This document shows, piece by piece, positions 25,131-31,499 of a stretch of DNA of 40,739 nucleotides. The stretch covers positions 1 through 40,739 of the IMG/VR virus record IMGVR_UViG_3300025133_000260. One strand, 5' to 3'. The translations under genes were made by a program, and so were the position numbers. The notes beneath the pieces are model-generated. The model saw only the letters and a program-made list of their open reading frames with translations. It was not told where the DNA came from and searched no databases. How positions within the stretch are numbered: the first letter of the stretch is position 1; each line of letters begins with the position of its first letter. This stretch comes from a virus.

Positions 25131-25406
25131 ATGGAATGGGTGACCATCTTAGCGCCGATCTTTCTGAAACTCTTCGAGCGTTGTCAGGAAGATAATAATA
25201 AATCGCGGGCCAACCGCATCAAGCGAAACGGACCACTTGTTCGGATGCGACTCGCCAGCCAGTTGCGAGGGCAGGGTTACCGAGGCAAGCGACTTCGACG
25301 CGCGCTCAACGACGCGCGGGACGACATCGCATCGGCGTCTGAAGAGGAAATCGAATTGTTCCTCGACGACGTGGAGCGGGAACACGCAGCTGCATCTGCC
25401 AACTAA
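25131..25406 (+). CDS. Hypothetical small protein
   Basis: A 91-residue protein starting MEWVTILAPI at the ATG at 25131, with GGAG 9 bases upstream. The first 15 residues are hydrophobic (TILAPIFLKLF) and could be a membrane-associated helix. A strongly basic stretch follows (RANRIKRNG, RGKRLRRALN), then an acidic end (EEEIELFLDDVEREH). It follows the HTH gene by 22 bases and is ended by a terminator. Function unknown. Confidence 0.6.
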   Translation: MEWVTILAPIFLKLFERCQEDNNKSRANRIKRNGPLVRMRLASQLRGQGYRGKRLRRALNDARDDIASASEEEIELFLDDVEREHAAASAN

Positions 25407-25413
25407 GGAATGT

Positions 25414-25473
25414 GGGGACGCCGGGTTTTTTTCACTCTTGTGGACAAATGTTCTACCGGCGTCCCCCGTTTTT
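25414..25473 (+). terminator. Terminator after the HTH operon
   Basis: An 11-bp perfect stem (GGGGACGCCGG with CCGGCGTCCCC) and a 31-base loop are followed by CG and five T residues. A second T run follows the first arm. It closes the rightward transcript of 24872-25406. Confidence 0.7.
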
Positions 25474-25523
25474 CTCTCGTGGCTTTCTGCAAATACATCT
25501 CCGACCCTGACGGCGGGTTGTCG

Positions 25524-25544
25524 CCAGGGGCGTTAACACCCTGG
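25524..25544. promoter_or_regulatory. Operator-like inverted repeat
   Basis: CCAGGG and CCCTGG flank GCGTTAACA in a 21-base near-palindrome, 59 bases before the start of the gene at 25603. No clear promoter hexamers were found around it. Confidence 0.25.
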
Positions 25545-25602
25545 GCGCTCGCGATCCGTTAGGCAAGAGCGTCGCCGTTCGGATGGAGAAGAGGGAGAAA
25601 TC

Positions 25603-25845
25603 ATGAAGCTCAGCGAAACGATGATTAGCCCAGCTGGCGTTCTTCGATGTTGCCTCGCCCACTGCTTCGACGGCATGGCGGACGATACGGAAGTCGAGCT
25701 TGGGCAGACGATCGCTTGTAAACACTGCGAGCGTGAATTCACGCTGACGACTGGCGAAACGCGATTCACGAGGGTTCAGTCTGTGCGACTCGCCGAGTGG
25801 CGCCCAACCGATGAGGACCAAGCTAACGCCACGACCGAACCCTGA
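25603..25845 (+). CDS. Small Cys-rich protein
   Basis: An 80-residue protein starting MKLSETMISP, preceded by GAGGGAGAAATC. Cys at RCCLAHC (residues 16, 17, 20-21) and CKHC (39-42) can form a zinc ribbon. CKHCEREFTLTTGETRF is the typical knuckle-and-strand pattern of zinc ribbons. Its 3' end overlaps the convergent secreted-protein gene by 23 bases. Function unknown. Confidence 0.6.
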   Translation: MKLSETMISPAGVLRCCLAHCFDGMADDTEVELGQTIACKHCEREFTLTTGETRFTRVQSVRLAEWRPTDEDQANATTEP

Positions 25846-26179
25846 ACCATTGGCCGTTGCTGGCTTGGCACGCGGCGTCGCCAGTCAGCGTCATCCCGTA
25901 GCCAGGCACGCACGTCCCACAACTCGGCGTGGAGCCAACGCCCCAGCCTTCAAAGTTGCCGATGTTCGCGCCAACATGGTAGTAGGCGTAGTTGGCCGCC
26001 ATGTAGTTCGCTTCGGCCACGCATCGCTCTTGATCGTTGGCGGCGACGCCCCAGACGTTGACGTACGTGTAAGCGTAACTTGTGGACCGTTGGCGAAACC
26101 ATCGGCGTCGCGCTTGGGTTTCTGGCGTGACGGCGGCGAAGAGAAACAGCACGCCGAGCAGCGAGAGTAGATATTTCAT
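25823..26179 (-). CDS. Secreted protein, last gene of lysis-like cassette
   Basis: A 118-residue protein starting MKYLLSLLGVLFLFAAV with a clear signal peptide, cleaved near Thr18-Ala23 before a basic stretch (RRRWFRQR). The mature part is rich in Ala, Tyr, Asn and Gly (EANYMAANYAYYHVGANIG), then GWGVGSTPSCGTCVPGYGMTL, with several Cys, and ends QWFRVRSWR. This looks like a secreted planctomycete family. It lies after two membrane-protein genes transcribed leftward, overlapping the previous one by four bases, so a lysis accessory role is inferred. Confidence 0.65.
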   Translation of the reverse strand: MKYLLSLLGVLFLFAAVTPETQARRRWFRQRSTSYAYTYVNVWGVAANDQERCVAEANYMAANYAYYHVGANIGNFEGWGVGSTPSCGTCVPGYGMTLTGDAACQASNGQWFRVRSWR

Positions 26180-26544
26180 TTGACTTTCTGTTCCAGGTTT
26201 TTGACGCGTTCTTCTAAATCGATCACATCGCGAATAACACCTTGGGGATGAGGAAGCCCGTCAGGACCGAGATTACAGTGAGCATCAAGGTCAGTTCTAA
26301 CGCGCTCAATGCTTCGCTTGAGCGAGACTGTTTCCTCTTTGAGTGTTTCCTCAATGCGTTCCAGCCGACCGCGATTCTCACGAATGTCGAATTCAAGAGC
26401 GGCACGCGTCGAATAGTAAGCGCCAATAATACCGCCAATTGGCACCAGCAAGACCAGTAAACCACGAGCGGCGTTAAGGAGTTTTGCATCAGTAGATTGG
26501 CATGGCGCCAACCTTCTCGATTCATTGCGTTCTTCATTTGCCAT
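26176..26544 (-). CDS. Single-pass membrane coiled-coil protein
   Basis: A 122-residue protein starting MANEERNESR at the ATG at 26544, overlapping the holin-like gene by 11 bases. One membrane segment (LLVLLVPIGGIIGAYY, residues about 28-45) is followed by a long heptad-like coiled coil (RERIEETLKE through ERVKNLEQKVK). With the neighbours this resembles an inner-membrane spanin or holin-associated protein. Start at 26577 is possible but further from the context. Confidence 0.65.
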   Translation of the reverse strand: MANEERNESRRLAPCQSTDAKLLNAARGLLVLLVPIGGIIGAYYSTRAALEFDIRENRGRLERIEETLKEETVSLKRSIERVRTDLDAHCNLGPDGLPHPQGVIRDVIDLEERVKNLEQKVK

Positions 26545-26773
26545 CTTTGCCCCCGATAGGACGTTCAATAGGGGCACCCGTAAGGAGCCTCAACACTGCG
26601 TTGCCAACGCCAATGAACACCGTAATCCACGGCAGGGCTTTGGGGGTGGTGATTGCGTTAGCGCCGATGGCTAGATCGATCGCAAGCAACGCGAGAGTGA
26701 TCGCGTTGAACCAAAGAGTTTTGGAGAGATACCAAGGTTTCGCGCCATTGGGCGCATCAGGAGCATTGGACAT
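26534..26773 (-). CDS. Holin-like two-helix membrane protein
   Basis: A 79-residue protein starting MSNAPDAPNG at the ATG at 26773. Two hydrophobic segments (about residues 18-36, TLWFNAITLALLAIDLAI, and about 45-60, WITVFIGVGNAVLRLL) are joined by a short loop. The end TGAPIERPIGGK is charged. The pattern SKTLWFNxI...GNAxLRLLTGAPI is common in phage holin-like proteins. It opens the leftward lysis-like cassette. No endolysin was identified in the window. Confidence 0.68.
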   Translation of the reverse strand: MSNAPDAPNGAKPWYLSKTLWFNAITLALLAIDLAIGANAITTPKALPWITVFIGVGNAVLRLLTGAPIERPIGGKDGK

Positions 26774-26823
26774 TTGCCTGTCACTTTCCTGAAACCTCGC
26801 CCGCCATTCTAGGAAACTCGCCC

Positions 26824-26913
26824 ATGATCGCCAACCGGAAAACACCGCCCCCGTCTAAGAAAGCCGAGATGGTCGCTGGCGTCCTTGAACGCGGCATTCA
26901 GCCCGCGCCATAA
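26824..26913 (+). CDS. Possible 29-residue peptide
   Basis: A short frame starting MIANRKTPPP and ending ERGIQPAP, between the divergent holin gene and a terminator. It has no clear ribosome site. The composition is plausible for a peptide, and a terminator follows 120 bases later at 27035-27070. It is a weak candidate. The rest of 26774-27034 shows no gene. Confidence 0.25.
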   Translation: MIANRKTPPPSKKAEMVAGVLERGIQPAP

Positions 26914-27034
26914 CTGCGATGACGCTTGACGGTAGCGGCAGAATCCGTACGCTGGGCGGATGACCGGCGCATAAAATACGCAAGCTGCTCCTTGGCGGCT
27001 CAGCGCGGGCGGGCGTCATCCGCAACACTCAATG

Positions 27035-27070
27035 CCTCGCCGAGTAGTGATCCCTCGGCGGGGTGTTTTT
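27035..27070 (+). terminator. Rho-independent terminator or attenuator
   Basis: A 10-bp stem (CCTCGCCGAG with CTCGGCGGGG, one wobble) and a 9-base loop, then TG and five T residues, 30 bases upstream of the gene at 27101. It may end a short upstream transcript or attenuate transcription into 27101. Confidence 0.6.
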
Positions 27071-27100
27071 CAGTCCACGAGAATTCCACGGAGCAAGAGA

Positions 27101-27334
27101 ATGCGAACCGCCGTAATCCTGATCGCCCTACTATTCGCCACCCCTGCCTTTGCTGGCCGACTGGTCCCAGTCCAGAAGTCAGCCCAGAAGGTAGCGGCCC
27201 AGAAGTCCGCCCCCGTCGCAGCCCAGAAGGCGTCGCAGAAAGGCGCCGTCCAGAAAGGCGCTCGACGCGTCCGACGAATCCGGCTGTTTGGCTCGCGTCG
27301 AGCCCGAGCCTGTGCCGCCGGCGTTTGCCGATGA
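27101..27334 (+). CDS. Secreted basic protein with Gln-Lys repeats
   Basis: A 77-residue protein starting MRTAVILIALLFATPAFA at the ATG at 27101, with ACGGAGCAAGAGA upstream. The signal peptide is classical (Ala-x-Ala). The mature part repeats QKSAQKVAAQKSAPVAAQKASQKGA, broken here as QKSAQK and AAQKSAPVA, then turns Arg-rich (RRVRRIRLFGSRR) and ends with a Cys pair (ACAAGVCR). Such small secreted proteins with a basic repeat and C-terminal Cys are frequent in planctomycetes. Function unknown. It is followed by an inverted repeat terminator. Confidence 0.65.
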   Translation: MRTAVILIALLFATPAFAGRLVPVQKSAQKVAAQKSAPVAAQKASQKGAVQKGARRVRRIRLFGSRRARACAAGVCR

Positions 27335-27356
27335 CCAACTACCACCGGGGGGGGAA

Positions 27357-27402
27357 GTTCGATCGTTCGGTAACTGTTCGCCGAACGATCGAACCCCTTT
27401 TC
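27357..27402. terminator. Long inverted repeat, terminator-like
   Basis: A perfect 14-bp stem (GTTCGATCGTTCGG with CCGAACGATCGAAC) and a 10-base loop lie 22 bases after the stop of the gene at 27101-27334. CCC and four T residues follow. It is probably a terminator with a weak U-tract, though the symmetrical stem could also serve as a protein site. Confidence 0.6.
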
Positions 27403-27635
27403 AGGCGCGGAGTTACCGCTATATTGGCTCCCGTTGGACCCAGTCCAACACACTGACCGGGCCGTCTACCTGCCCCAGGCGAGCCGGTCGCTTTTATGCG
27501 CCGTATGACTGGGCGGCGTCGGGGTCAGGTCCAGCCCACGTTGGCCGCCCGGCGCCGTTCGGATCATGGAAGCGGTTGGCGGTTCGTTTTCTTTGCCGCC
27601 ATTTGGGTTTCAGTAGGCCACGCTTCCACCATTTG

Positions 27636-27660
27636 GGTCAAAAATGGGTCAATTTTGACC
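27636..27660. promoter_or_regulatory. Palindromic operator over the -35 region
   Basis: GGTCAAAA and TTTTGACC are exact inverted 8-mers separated by nine bases, and the right arm contains the -35 box of the promoter at 27655-27682. A partial third half-site (GGGTCA) lies in the spacer. It is a natural repressor site for a phage switch protein. Confidence 0.55.
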
Positions 27661-27682
27661 TACGTCGCATTTGTCGTACAAT
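27655..27682 (+). promoter_or_regulatory. Strong rightward sigma-70-like promoter
   Basis: TTGACC, a 16-base spacer and TACAAT match both hexamers well. Transcription would start near 27689 and run into the small RNA or attenuator below, then towards the early genes. It overlaps the palindrome at 27636-27660. Confidence 0.65.
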
Positions 27683-27688
27683 CCAGGC

Positions 27689-27756
27689 TCCCCATGTTAC
27701 TCAACATGGCCTCCAGCCGCTGATGTAGTGTCCCCCCAATACATCAGCGGTTTTTT
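27689..27756 (+). ncRNA. Putative small RNA or attenuator with terminator
   Basis: From the predicted start there is a 7-bp hairpin with a four-base loop (CCATGTT at 27692-27698, AACATGG at 27703-27709), then an 11-bp terminator stem (CCGCTGATGTA with TACATCAGCGG) and six T residues. Promoter, two hairpins and terminator together form a complete 67-nt unit. A nine-codon frame, MLLNMASSR, lies inside, so a leader-peptide attenuator is an alternative. No ribosome site is seen. Confidence 0.55.
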
Positions 27757-28601
27757 CGTGACTGGGCGACTCTAAATGCTGAAATCAACTCGCAATAAAC
27801 ACGAGTTCGTCCGCCAGTGGGTTGATCGCGGCGCGAAGATTCGCGAGGTCCTTGAGGCTGACGGCAGCCGACGTGGAAGACTTTTGCGGCGAATACCGCA
27901 ATGCAATCAGCGACAAAAGGTTTTGATTGACGCCCCGGCCAAAATCACTACAACCAGGCGTACCTACTCTACCGACGCTCCTCTGGTTGCCAACGCACCG
28001 GGGAAACCAAGCGAAACGCAGCCCAAATACTCGCCCGAGTAGGAAGGCGAAACCGGCAGCTGTCGCCGTCATGGAAGGGTCTGAAACGACCCGCTACACA
28101 ACCATCGAAGACAGTCGAAGTCGTCAGGATCGGCCAAAAACCGAAACACGCAAGACGCTTCAACGTGGTGGACCTCCGAGTGTCCCACGCCCCCAAAATG
28201 GTATGGGGACCCGTTATGCGCTGACACAAACGATCGTAGCGCGAACCGCACCGTATCTCCGCTTGAGCCGGAAAAACGGACTCGAAGGGATGTCCCGCTG
28301 AAGCCCCCTAGCGGCCTCACTGGCGAGGGTTAGCGTTCCGCCTCTCCCTACCCGCCAAATCGTGCGAGGTGAATAGACAGGCGAAGGGTGGATGACAGAA
28401 ACGGGGGAAAAATCTCCAGGGTTGATAATACAATAAACGCACGCCCGCGCGTGGGCACCGCCCCCTGGGTTCGGTCGCCGTAAGTCGTTTGACTGCAACG
28501 GGTTAGGCGCTGCCCGACGGTCCCGATTTTCCCCGCCTCGCGCGTGATCCATTCCCCGTTGCATCGCCAACCGCCGTCTTCCCGGTCGCCCTGGCCCACC
28601 T
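27757..28601. other. Region with no confident gene
   Basis: Two opposed frames of 88 and 95 codons (27776-28042 rightward, 27785-28072 leftward) overlap almost entirely and neither has a ribosome site. The rest contains short frames only. A TACAAT at 28425-28430 without a good -35 lies in an AT-rich patch. The region may be leader RNA, origin flank or a decayed gene. Confidence 0.4.
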
Positions 28602-28649
28602 CGCCAAGTGCCCGCCAAGTGCCCGCCAAGCGCTGGCCAAGTGCCCGCC
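28602..28649 (+). repeat. 11-bp tandem repeats, cluster 1
   Basis: Four consecutive 11-base units of the form CGCCAAGYGCC (28602, 28613, 28624, 28635) and a partial fifth. The phase of about one helical turn would place each unit on the same DNA face. Confidence 0.75.
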
Positions 28650-28756
28650 GCCCGGCTGCGTTCCACTCACCCGGCGATCGGCGCCACCCGGCGATCGACC
28701 TGCCACCCGGCGCCGGGGGCGATGGAGGCGCCAGCCCAGCTGCGATCGGCGCCACC

Positions 28757-28811
28757 CGGCAGGTGCCCGGCAGGTGCCCGCCAAGCGCCCGCCAAGTGCC
28801 CGCCAAGCGCT
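28757..28811 (+). repeat. 11-bp tandem repeats, cluster 2
   Basis: Five consecutive 11-base units, CGGCAGGTGCC twice and then CGCCAAGCGCC, CGCCAAGTGCC and CGCCAAGCGCT. Between clusters 1 and 2 are longer repeats of CACCCGGCGATCG. Confidence 0.72.
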
Positions 28812-28944
28812 GGCCATCCAAGACGCTGCGCAGCCGATTTTGGCGATCGTCGGGGGGTGTGTCAGAACTATTCGAGGTATTCTCAAATTATTCCCAAAAT
28901 AGTTCCACGTCGCCGAGCCCAGTATTCCAGGGGCTCAAATGGCC

Positions 28945-28977
28945 CGCCAACCGTTCGCCAACCGTTCGCCAACCGGT
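28945..28977 (+). repeat. 11-bp tandem repeats, cluster 3
   Basis: Three units, CGCCAACCGTT twice and CGCCAACCGGT, just before the promoter of the AAA+ gene. They are the same frame of repeat with AACC in place of AAGY. Confidence 0.75.
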
Positions 28978-28984
28978 CGCCGGG

Positions 28985-29012
28985 TTGTTTGGCTCAATAG
29001 AGACGCTAGGAT
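28985..29012 (+). promoter_or_regulatory. Promoter for the early gene array
   Basis: TTGTTT, 16 bases, TAGGAT. It lies 48 bases before the start of the AAA+ gene and after repeat cluster 3. Confidence 0.4.
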
Positions 29013-29041
29013 CGTCGATGAGGTTGTTGAGTTTTACTACT

Positions 29042-29060
29042 GACCAACGGAGTCGAAACG
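29042..29060 (+). promoter_or_regulatory. Gene-start box 1
   Basis: ACCAACGGAGTCGAAACG directly before ATG. It has the GGAG and GAAACG parts of the box but not the upstream CACACGTACCCC part. Confidence 0.6.
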
Positions 29061-29738
29061 ATGATTCAAGCGACTAGCAGCTGCCAACCACTATTCGAGG
29101 AATTCCGCCCCACCAGCTGGGAAGCGGTGATCGGCCAAGACGCAGCCCTTCGCAAGGTTGGCGCGATTCGTCGGCGCGGACTCGGCGGCCGCGCCTACTG
29201 GTTGTCGGGCAAAAGCGGAACGGGCAAAACAACGATCGCTCGACTATTGGCGGGAGAGTTTGCGGACGAATTCGCTATCGACGAATTGGACGCAGAGCGA
29301 CTGACAGCGACTCGCATTGCAACGGAGGAACGGCGGACAGCTGGCGCGCCGTTGGGCGGCAAGGGATGGGCGCTGATCATCAACGAAGCGCACGGGCTGT
29401 CAGCTAGCGCGATTCGTCAGCTGTTGACTTGGATCGAACGATTGCCAGCGCACGTCGTCCTGATTTTTACGACCACTCGCGAAGGTGAGGCTGACTTGTT
29501 TGGCTCCACGATCGACGCATCGCCCCTGCTTTCGCGTTGCGTGGAACTCGCGCTCACTTGCCAGGGACTCAGGAAAGCATTCGCCACGATGGCGCTCGCG
29601 ATCGCCAAACGCGCCGACTTGATCGACCCGGCGCTAACAGACTCAGACGCCAACAAGCGACTAGAGCGACTCGCCAAGGAAACCAGCAGCAACGCGCGAG
29701 CGATGCTACAGCAGATCGAGACCGGTTACCTACTTTGA
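29061..29738 (+). CDS. Clamp-loader-like AAA+ ATPase
   Basis: A 225-residue protein starting MIQATSSCQP. It has FEEFRPTSWEAVIGQ (the box before the P-loop in DnaX/RFC/RarA proteins), Walker A GKSGTGKT at 50-57, a Walker B of the form LIINEAH (residues 105-111) with Asn where most relatives have Asp, a sensor 1-like FTTTR, and SRC near 158 as an arginine-finger-like site. It stops after the lid, without the C-terminal domain of full clamp loaders. It is the first gene of the early array, next to the repeat-rich origin candidate. A replication or recombination ATPase is likely. Confidence 0.8.
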   Translation: MIQATSSCQPLFEEFRPTSWEAVIGQDAALRKVGAIRRRGLGGRAYWLSGKSGTGKTTIARLLAGEFADEFAIDELDAERLTATRIATEERRTAGAPLGGKGWALIINEAHGLSASAIRQLLTWIERLPAHVVLIFTTTREGEADLFGSTIDASPLLSRCVELALTCQGLRKAFATMALAIAKRADLIDPALTDSDANKRLERLAKETSSNARAMLQQIETGYLL

Positions 29739-29745
29739 ACCCAGG

Positions 29746-29789
29746 CGCCAGCAGGGCGCCAACCGCTCGCCAAGCGCCCGCCAAGCGCT
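29746..29789 (+). repeat. 11-bp tandem repeats, cluster 4
   Basis: CGCCAGCAGGG, CGCCAACCGCT, CGCCAAGCGCC and CGCCAAGCGCT follow each other without gaps, right after the AAA+ gene stop. This gap has no stem-loop of the kind found in the later gaps. Confidence 0.72.
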
Positions 29790-29820
29790 GGCCAGCGGTT
29801 GTATTCCTGCCACTTTCCAA

Positions 29821-29841
29821 CCCGTACCAGGAGTTGAAACG
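29821..29841 (+). promoter_or_regulatory. Gene-start box 2
   Basis: CCCGTACCAGG then AGTTGAAACG directly before the ATG at 29842. It contains the Shine-Dalgarno AGGAG. Confidence 0.75.
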
Positions 29842-30363
29842 ATGACACTACCCCGCGAACTCGAAACCGCGTCCACGCTCCACGCCGAGAATAACGATTG
29901 CGCCGTCAAAGCGCTGGCGATCGTCACCGGCGCCGACTATGCGACTGCCCACGCCGCCTTGGCCGCGGCAGGGCGCAAGCGAGGCAAAGGAACCACCCAG
30001 CCCCAGCAAATTGCAGCCCTGAAGCGACTCGGCTTCCAGCGAGTCGCGGCGCCGTACACGTCAAAGACCGTCAAGACCTTGGCCCGTGAGATGCGATGCG
30101 TCCCAGGCGTCTACACGGCGCACGTACGATCGCACGTCCTGGCGATCAAAGACGGCGCCGTCTTGGATTGGACAGCTGGACGCCAGCACCGCATGAAGGC
30201 GCTCTACCGGATCGTCCCGATCGACGGCGCCAAGTTCGACCCGTTCAAACGCCAACAAACGCTAGGCGTTGCCCTGCCAACAGCTGGACCCCGCGCACCT
30301 CGCCCCAAGTCGGCGCCACGTCGGCGAGGAGTCGCGACCGCTACCCAGCTGCGACTGTTCTAG
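29842..30363 (+). CDS. Papain-like cysteine protein with C-terminal clamp motif
   Basis: A 173-residue protein starting MTLPRELETA. NNDCAVKALAI (C20), SHVLAIKDG (H98) and VLDW (D109) give a Cys-His-Asp order and spacing like small C39/papain-like phage proteins (a C20 helix, then Y..H..A..DG). The C-terminal 40 residues are Arg/Pro/Ala-rich and the last five residues are QLRLF, an exact match to the bacterial sliding-clamp binding consensus QLxLF. It may bind DnaN. A protease or deamidase-like activity is possible. Substrate unknown. Confidence 0.65.
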   Translation: MTLPRELETASTLHAENNDCAVKALAIVTGADYATAHAALAAAGRKRGKGTTQPQQIAALKRLGFQRVAAPYTSKTVKTLAREMRCVPGVYTAHVRSHVLAIKDGAVLDWTAGRQHRMKALYRIVPIDGAKFDPFKRQQTLGVALPTAGPRAPRPKSAPRRRGVATATQLRLF

Positions 30364-30383
30364 CCCCCGGCGCCTACGGGCGC

Positions 30384-30419
30384 CCTACTGGCTGGCGTCG
30401 CCCGACGCTGTCCAGTAGG
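30384..30419 (+). promoter_or_regulatory. Intergenic stem-loop
   Basis: An outer 8-bp stem (CCTACTGG with CCAGTAGG) encloses an inner GCGTC-GCCC-GACGC hairpin. A smaller GGCGCC-TACG-GGCGCC hairpin precedes it at 30369-30384. Confidence 0.6.
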
Positions 30420-30433
30420 CTGCCAACAGGGAG

Positions 30434-30463
30434 CCACACGTACCCGTACCAGGAGTTGAAACG
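30434..30463 (+). promoter_or_regulatory. Gene-start box 3
   Basis: CCACACGTACCCGTACC then AGGAGTTGAAACG. This is nearly the full consensus. Confidence 0.8.
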
Positions 30464-30955
30464 ATGACACGACCAACGCACCCCCGTGAAGCCTTCGCCG
30501 GTATCCACCGCAACCCCGCCAGTGATGAATTGTGCCAGCTGGCCGCACGATACCGCCAAGAGAAAGACGACTTGACCCCCCGTGAGCGAGAGGCTGACCT
30601 CAGGGAAATTGCCCACGCCAGCATCGACGCCAAATTCCACCGCGAGCAGGGCGCCGAGAATTACCCACGAACCACTCGCGCCGGAAAGATGCCGGAACAG
30701 TCGCTGCGATCGCAGGAGTACACGCCCCGCCAGCTGGAGCGGTTGGCCGCCGAGGTTTGGCGACGCATGACAGCTGGCGACGGCTACCAGCAGTTTGGAT
30801 ACGATCGCCCAACGCTGGCGATGACGCACCCCCGCTGGCTTGTCATCATCGACGCAATGGAACGCGTCTACATTGACGCCAAGGCTACGCACGATGCCGA
30901 AGAAGACGCCGCTAACGAATTACCGTACGCCCCGAACCAGCTTAGCCACTACTAA
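30464..30955 (+). CDS. Hypothetical early protein
   Basis: A 163-residue protein starting MTRPTHPREA. It is helical and charged (LCQLAARYRQEKDDLTPRER) with many Arg, Glu and Ala residues and only one Cys. QLERLAAEVWRRMTAG reads as an amphipathic helix. No known family. It is preceded by a full start box and followed by a stem-loop. Confidence 0.7.
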   Translation: MTRPTHPREAFAGIHRNPASDELCQLAARYRQEKDDLTPREREADLREIAHASIDAKFHREQGAENYPRTTRAGKMPEQSLRSQEYTPRQLERLAAEVWRRMTAGDGYQQFGYDRPTLAMTHPRWLVIIDAMERVYIDAKATHDAEEDAANELPYAPNQLSHY

Positions 30956-30964
30956 GCCGAGCCC

Positions 30965-31011
30965 CCAAGCCGAGAGGCGCCAGGCGTAGCACCCCGGCGC
31001 ACCTCCCTTGG
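30965..31011 (+). promoter_or_regulatory. Intergenic stem-loop, CCAAG/CTTGG type
   Basis: Outer CCAAG and CTTGG, inner GAGGCGC pairing with GCGC-ACCTC, which has a bulge. The loop contains CAGGCGTAGCACCCC. Confidence 0.6.
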
Positions 31012-31019
31012 CGACTTTG

Positions 31020-31053
31020 CCACACGTACCCCCACCCCCGAGGACTTGAAACG
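31020..31053 (+). promoter_or_regulatory. Gene-start box 4
   Basis: CCACACGTACCCCCACC then CCCGAGGACTTGAAACG before the ATG at 31054. This is a variant in which GAGGAC replaces AGGAG. Confidence 0.78.
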
Positions 31054-31401
31054 ATGACACGCCCAAAGATCAGCACAGAAGACGCGCGACACATCGCCAG
31101 CAACCCCGACGGCTGCGAGGAAACCGACCTGCGAGCGCTTGCCGCATACATCGGCACCGGCTGCCGACCGACCTCGCAAGCAGCTGCATTGTGGCCCAAC
31201 GAATACGTTGAGCAGATCGACGGCTACCAGCCGACGGCGCCCGTTGGCCGGTTGCACGTTGCCCAGCAAATTCGCGCATACTGCCACAACGCAGCAACGG
31301 CGCGAGACTGCCGCAAACGAGGCAAGATTCAGACCGCCTTGCAATATGAGGCAATCTGCGATCACCTCTACCAGCGCTTGCCAGCATGGGCGCAATGGTA
31401 G
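31054..31401 (+). CDS. Hypothetical early protein
   Basis: A 115-residue protein starting MTRPKISTED. It contains four Cys (GCEET, GTGCRP, AYCHNA, DCRKR and later ICDHL) and helical stretches (EETDLRALAAYIGTG, YEAICDHLYQRL). A zinc-stabilised fold is possible. No family recognised. Confidence 0.68.
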   Translation: MTRPKISTEDARHIASNPDGCEETDLRALAAYIGTGCRPTSQAAALWPNEYVEQIDGYQPTAPVGRLHVAQQIRAYCHNAATARDCRKRGKIQTALQYEAICDHLYQRLPAWAQW

Positions 31402-31413
31402 GACACGCGGCGC

Positions 31414-31451
31414 CCGTTCCCGCTGCCCTGACTGCCAGGGCGGCGCAACGG
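31414..31451 (+). promoter_or_regulatory. Intergenic stem-loop
   Basis: CCGTT pairs with AACGG and encloses GCCCTG-ACTGC-CAGGGC. Confidence 0.5.
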
Positions 31452-31474
31452 TTGCCGATTGTCAGCCACCCACC

Positions 31475-31499
31475 CACCCGTACCAGGAGAGTTGAAACG
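31475..31499 (+). promoter_or_regulatory. Gene-start box 5
   Basis: CACCCGTACCAGGAGA then GTTGAAACG before the ATG at 31500. One extra GA sits between the Shine-Dalgarno and GTTGAAACG. Confidence 0.75.

Larger units (their letters stand above)
28602..28981. other. Candidate replication origin
   Basis: Three clusters of 11-bp repeats surround an AT-rich stretch (28865-28905) that carries an 8-bp inverted repeat (GAACTATT and AATAGTTC). Iterons next to an AT-rich unwinding region, directly before a clamp-loader-like ATPase gene, are the usual marks of a phage or plasmid origin. No DnaA boxes or Rep gene were recognised, so this remains an inference. Confidence 0.45.

Noticed and set aside
24872-25406. 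Toxin-antitoxin pair
   Set aside because: The first gene is an HTH protein, but the second has no recognised toxin fold and the order is not diagnostic.
27776-28072. Opposed 88- and 95-codon genes
   Set aside because: They overlap almost completely, neither has a ribosome site, and neither shows a family signature.
28602-28981. CRISPR array
   Set aside because: Units are 11 bp without unique spacers, and no Cas genes are present.
28544-29077. A 177-codon rightward frame with Pro/Arg/Ala repeats
   Set aside because: It is the translation of the 11-bp and related repeats; repeats with an 11-base step change frame, and no ribosome site is present.
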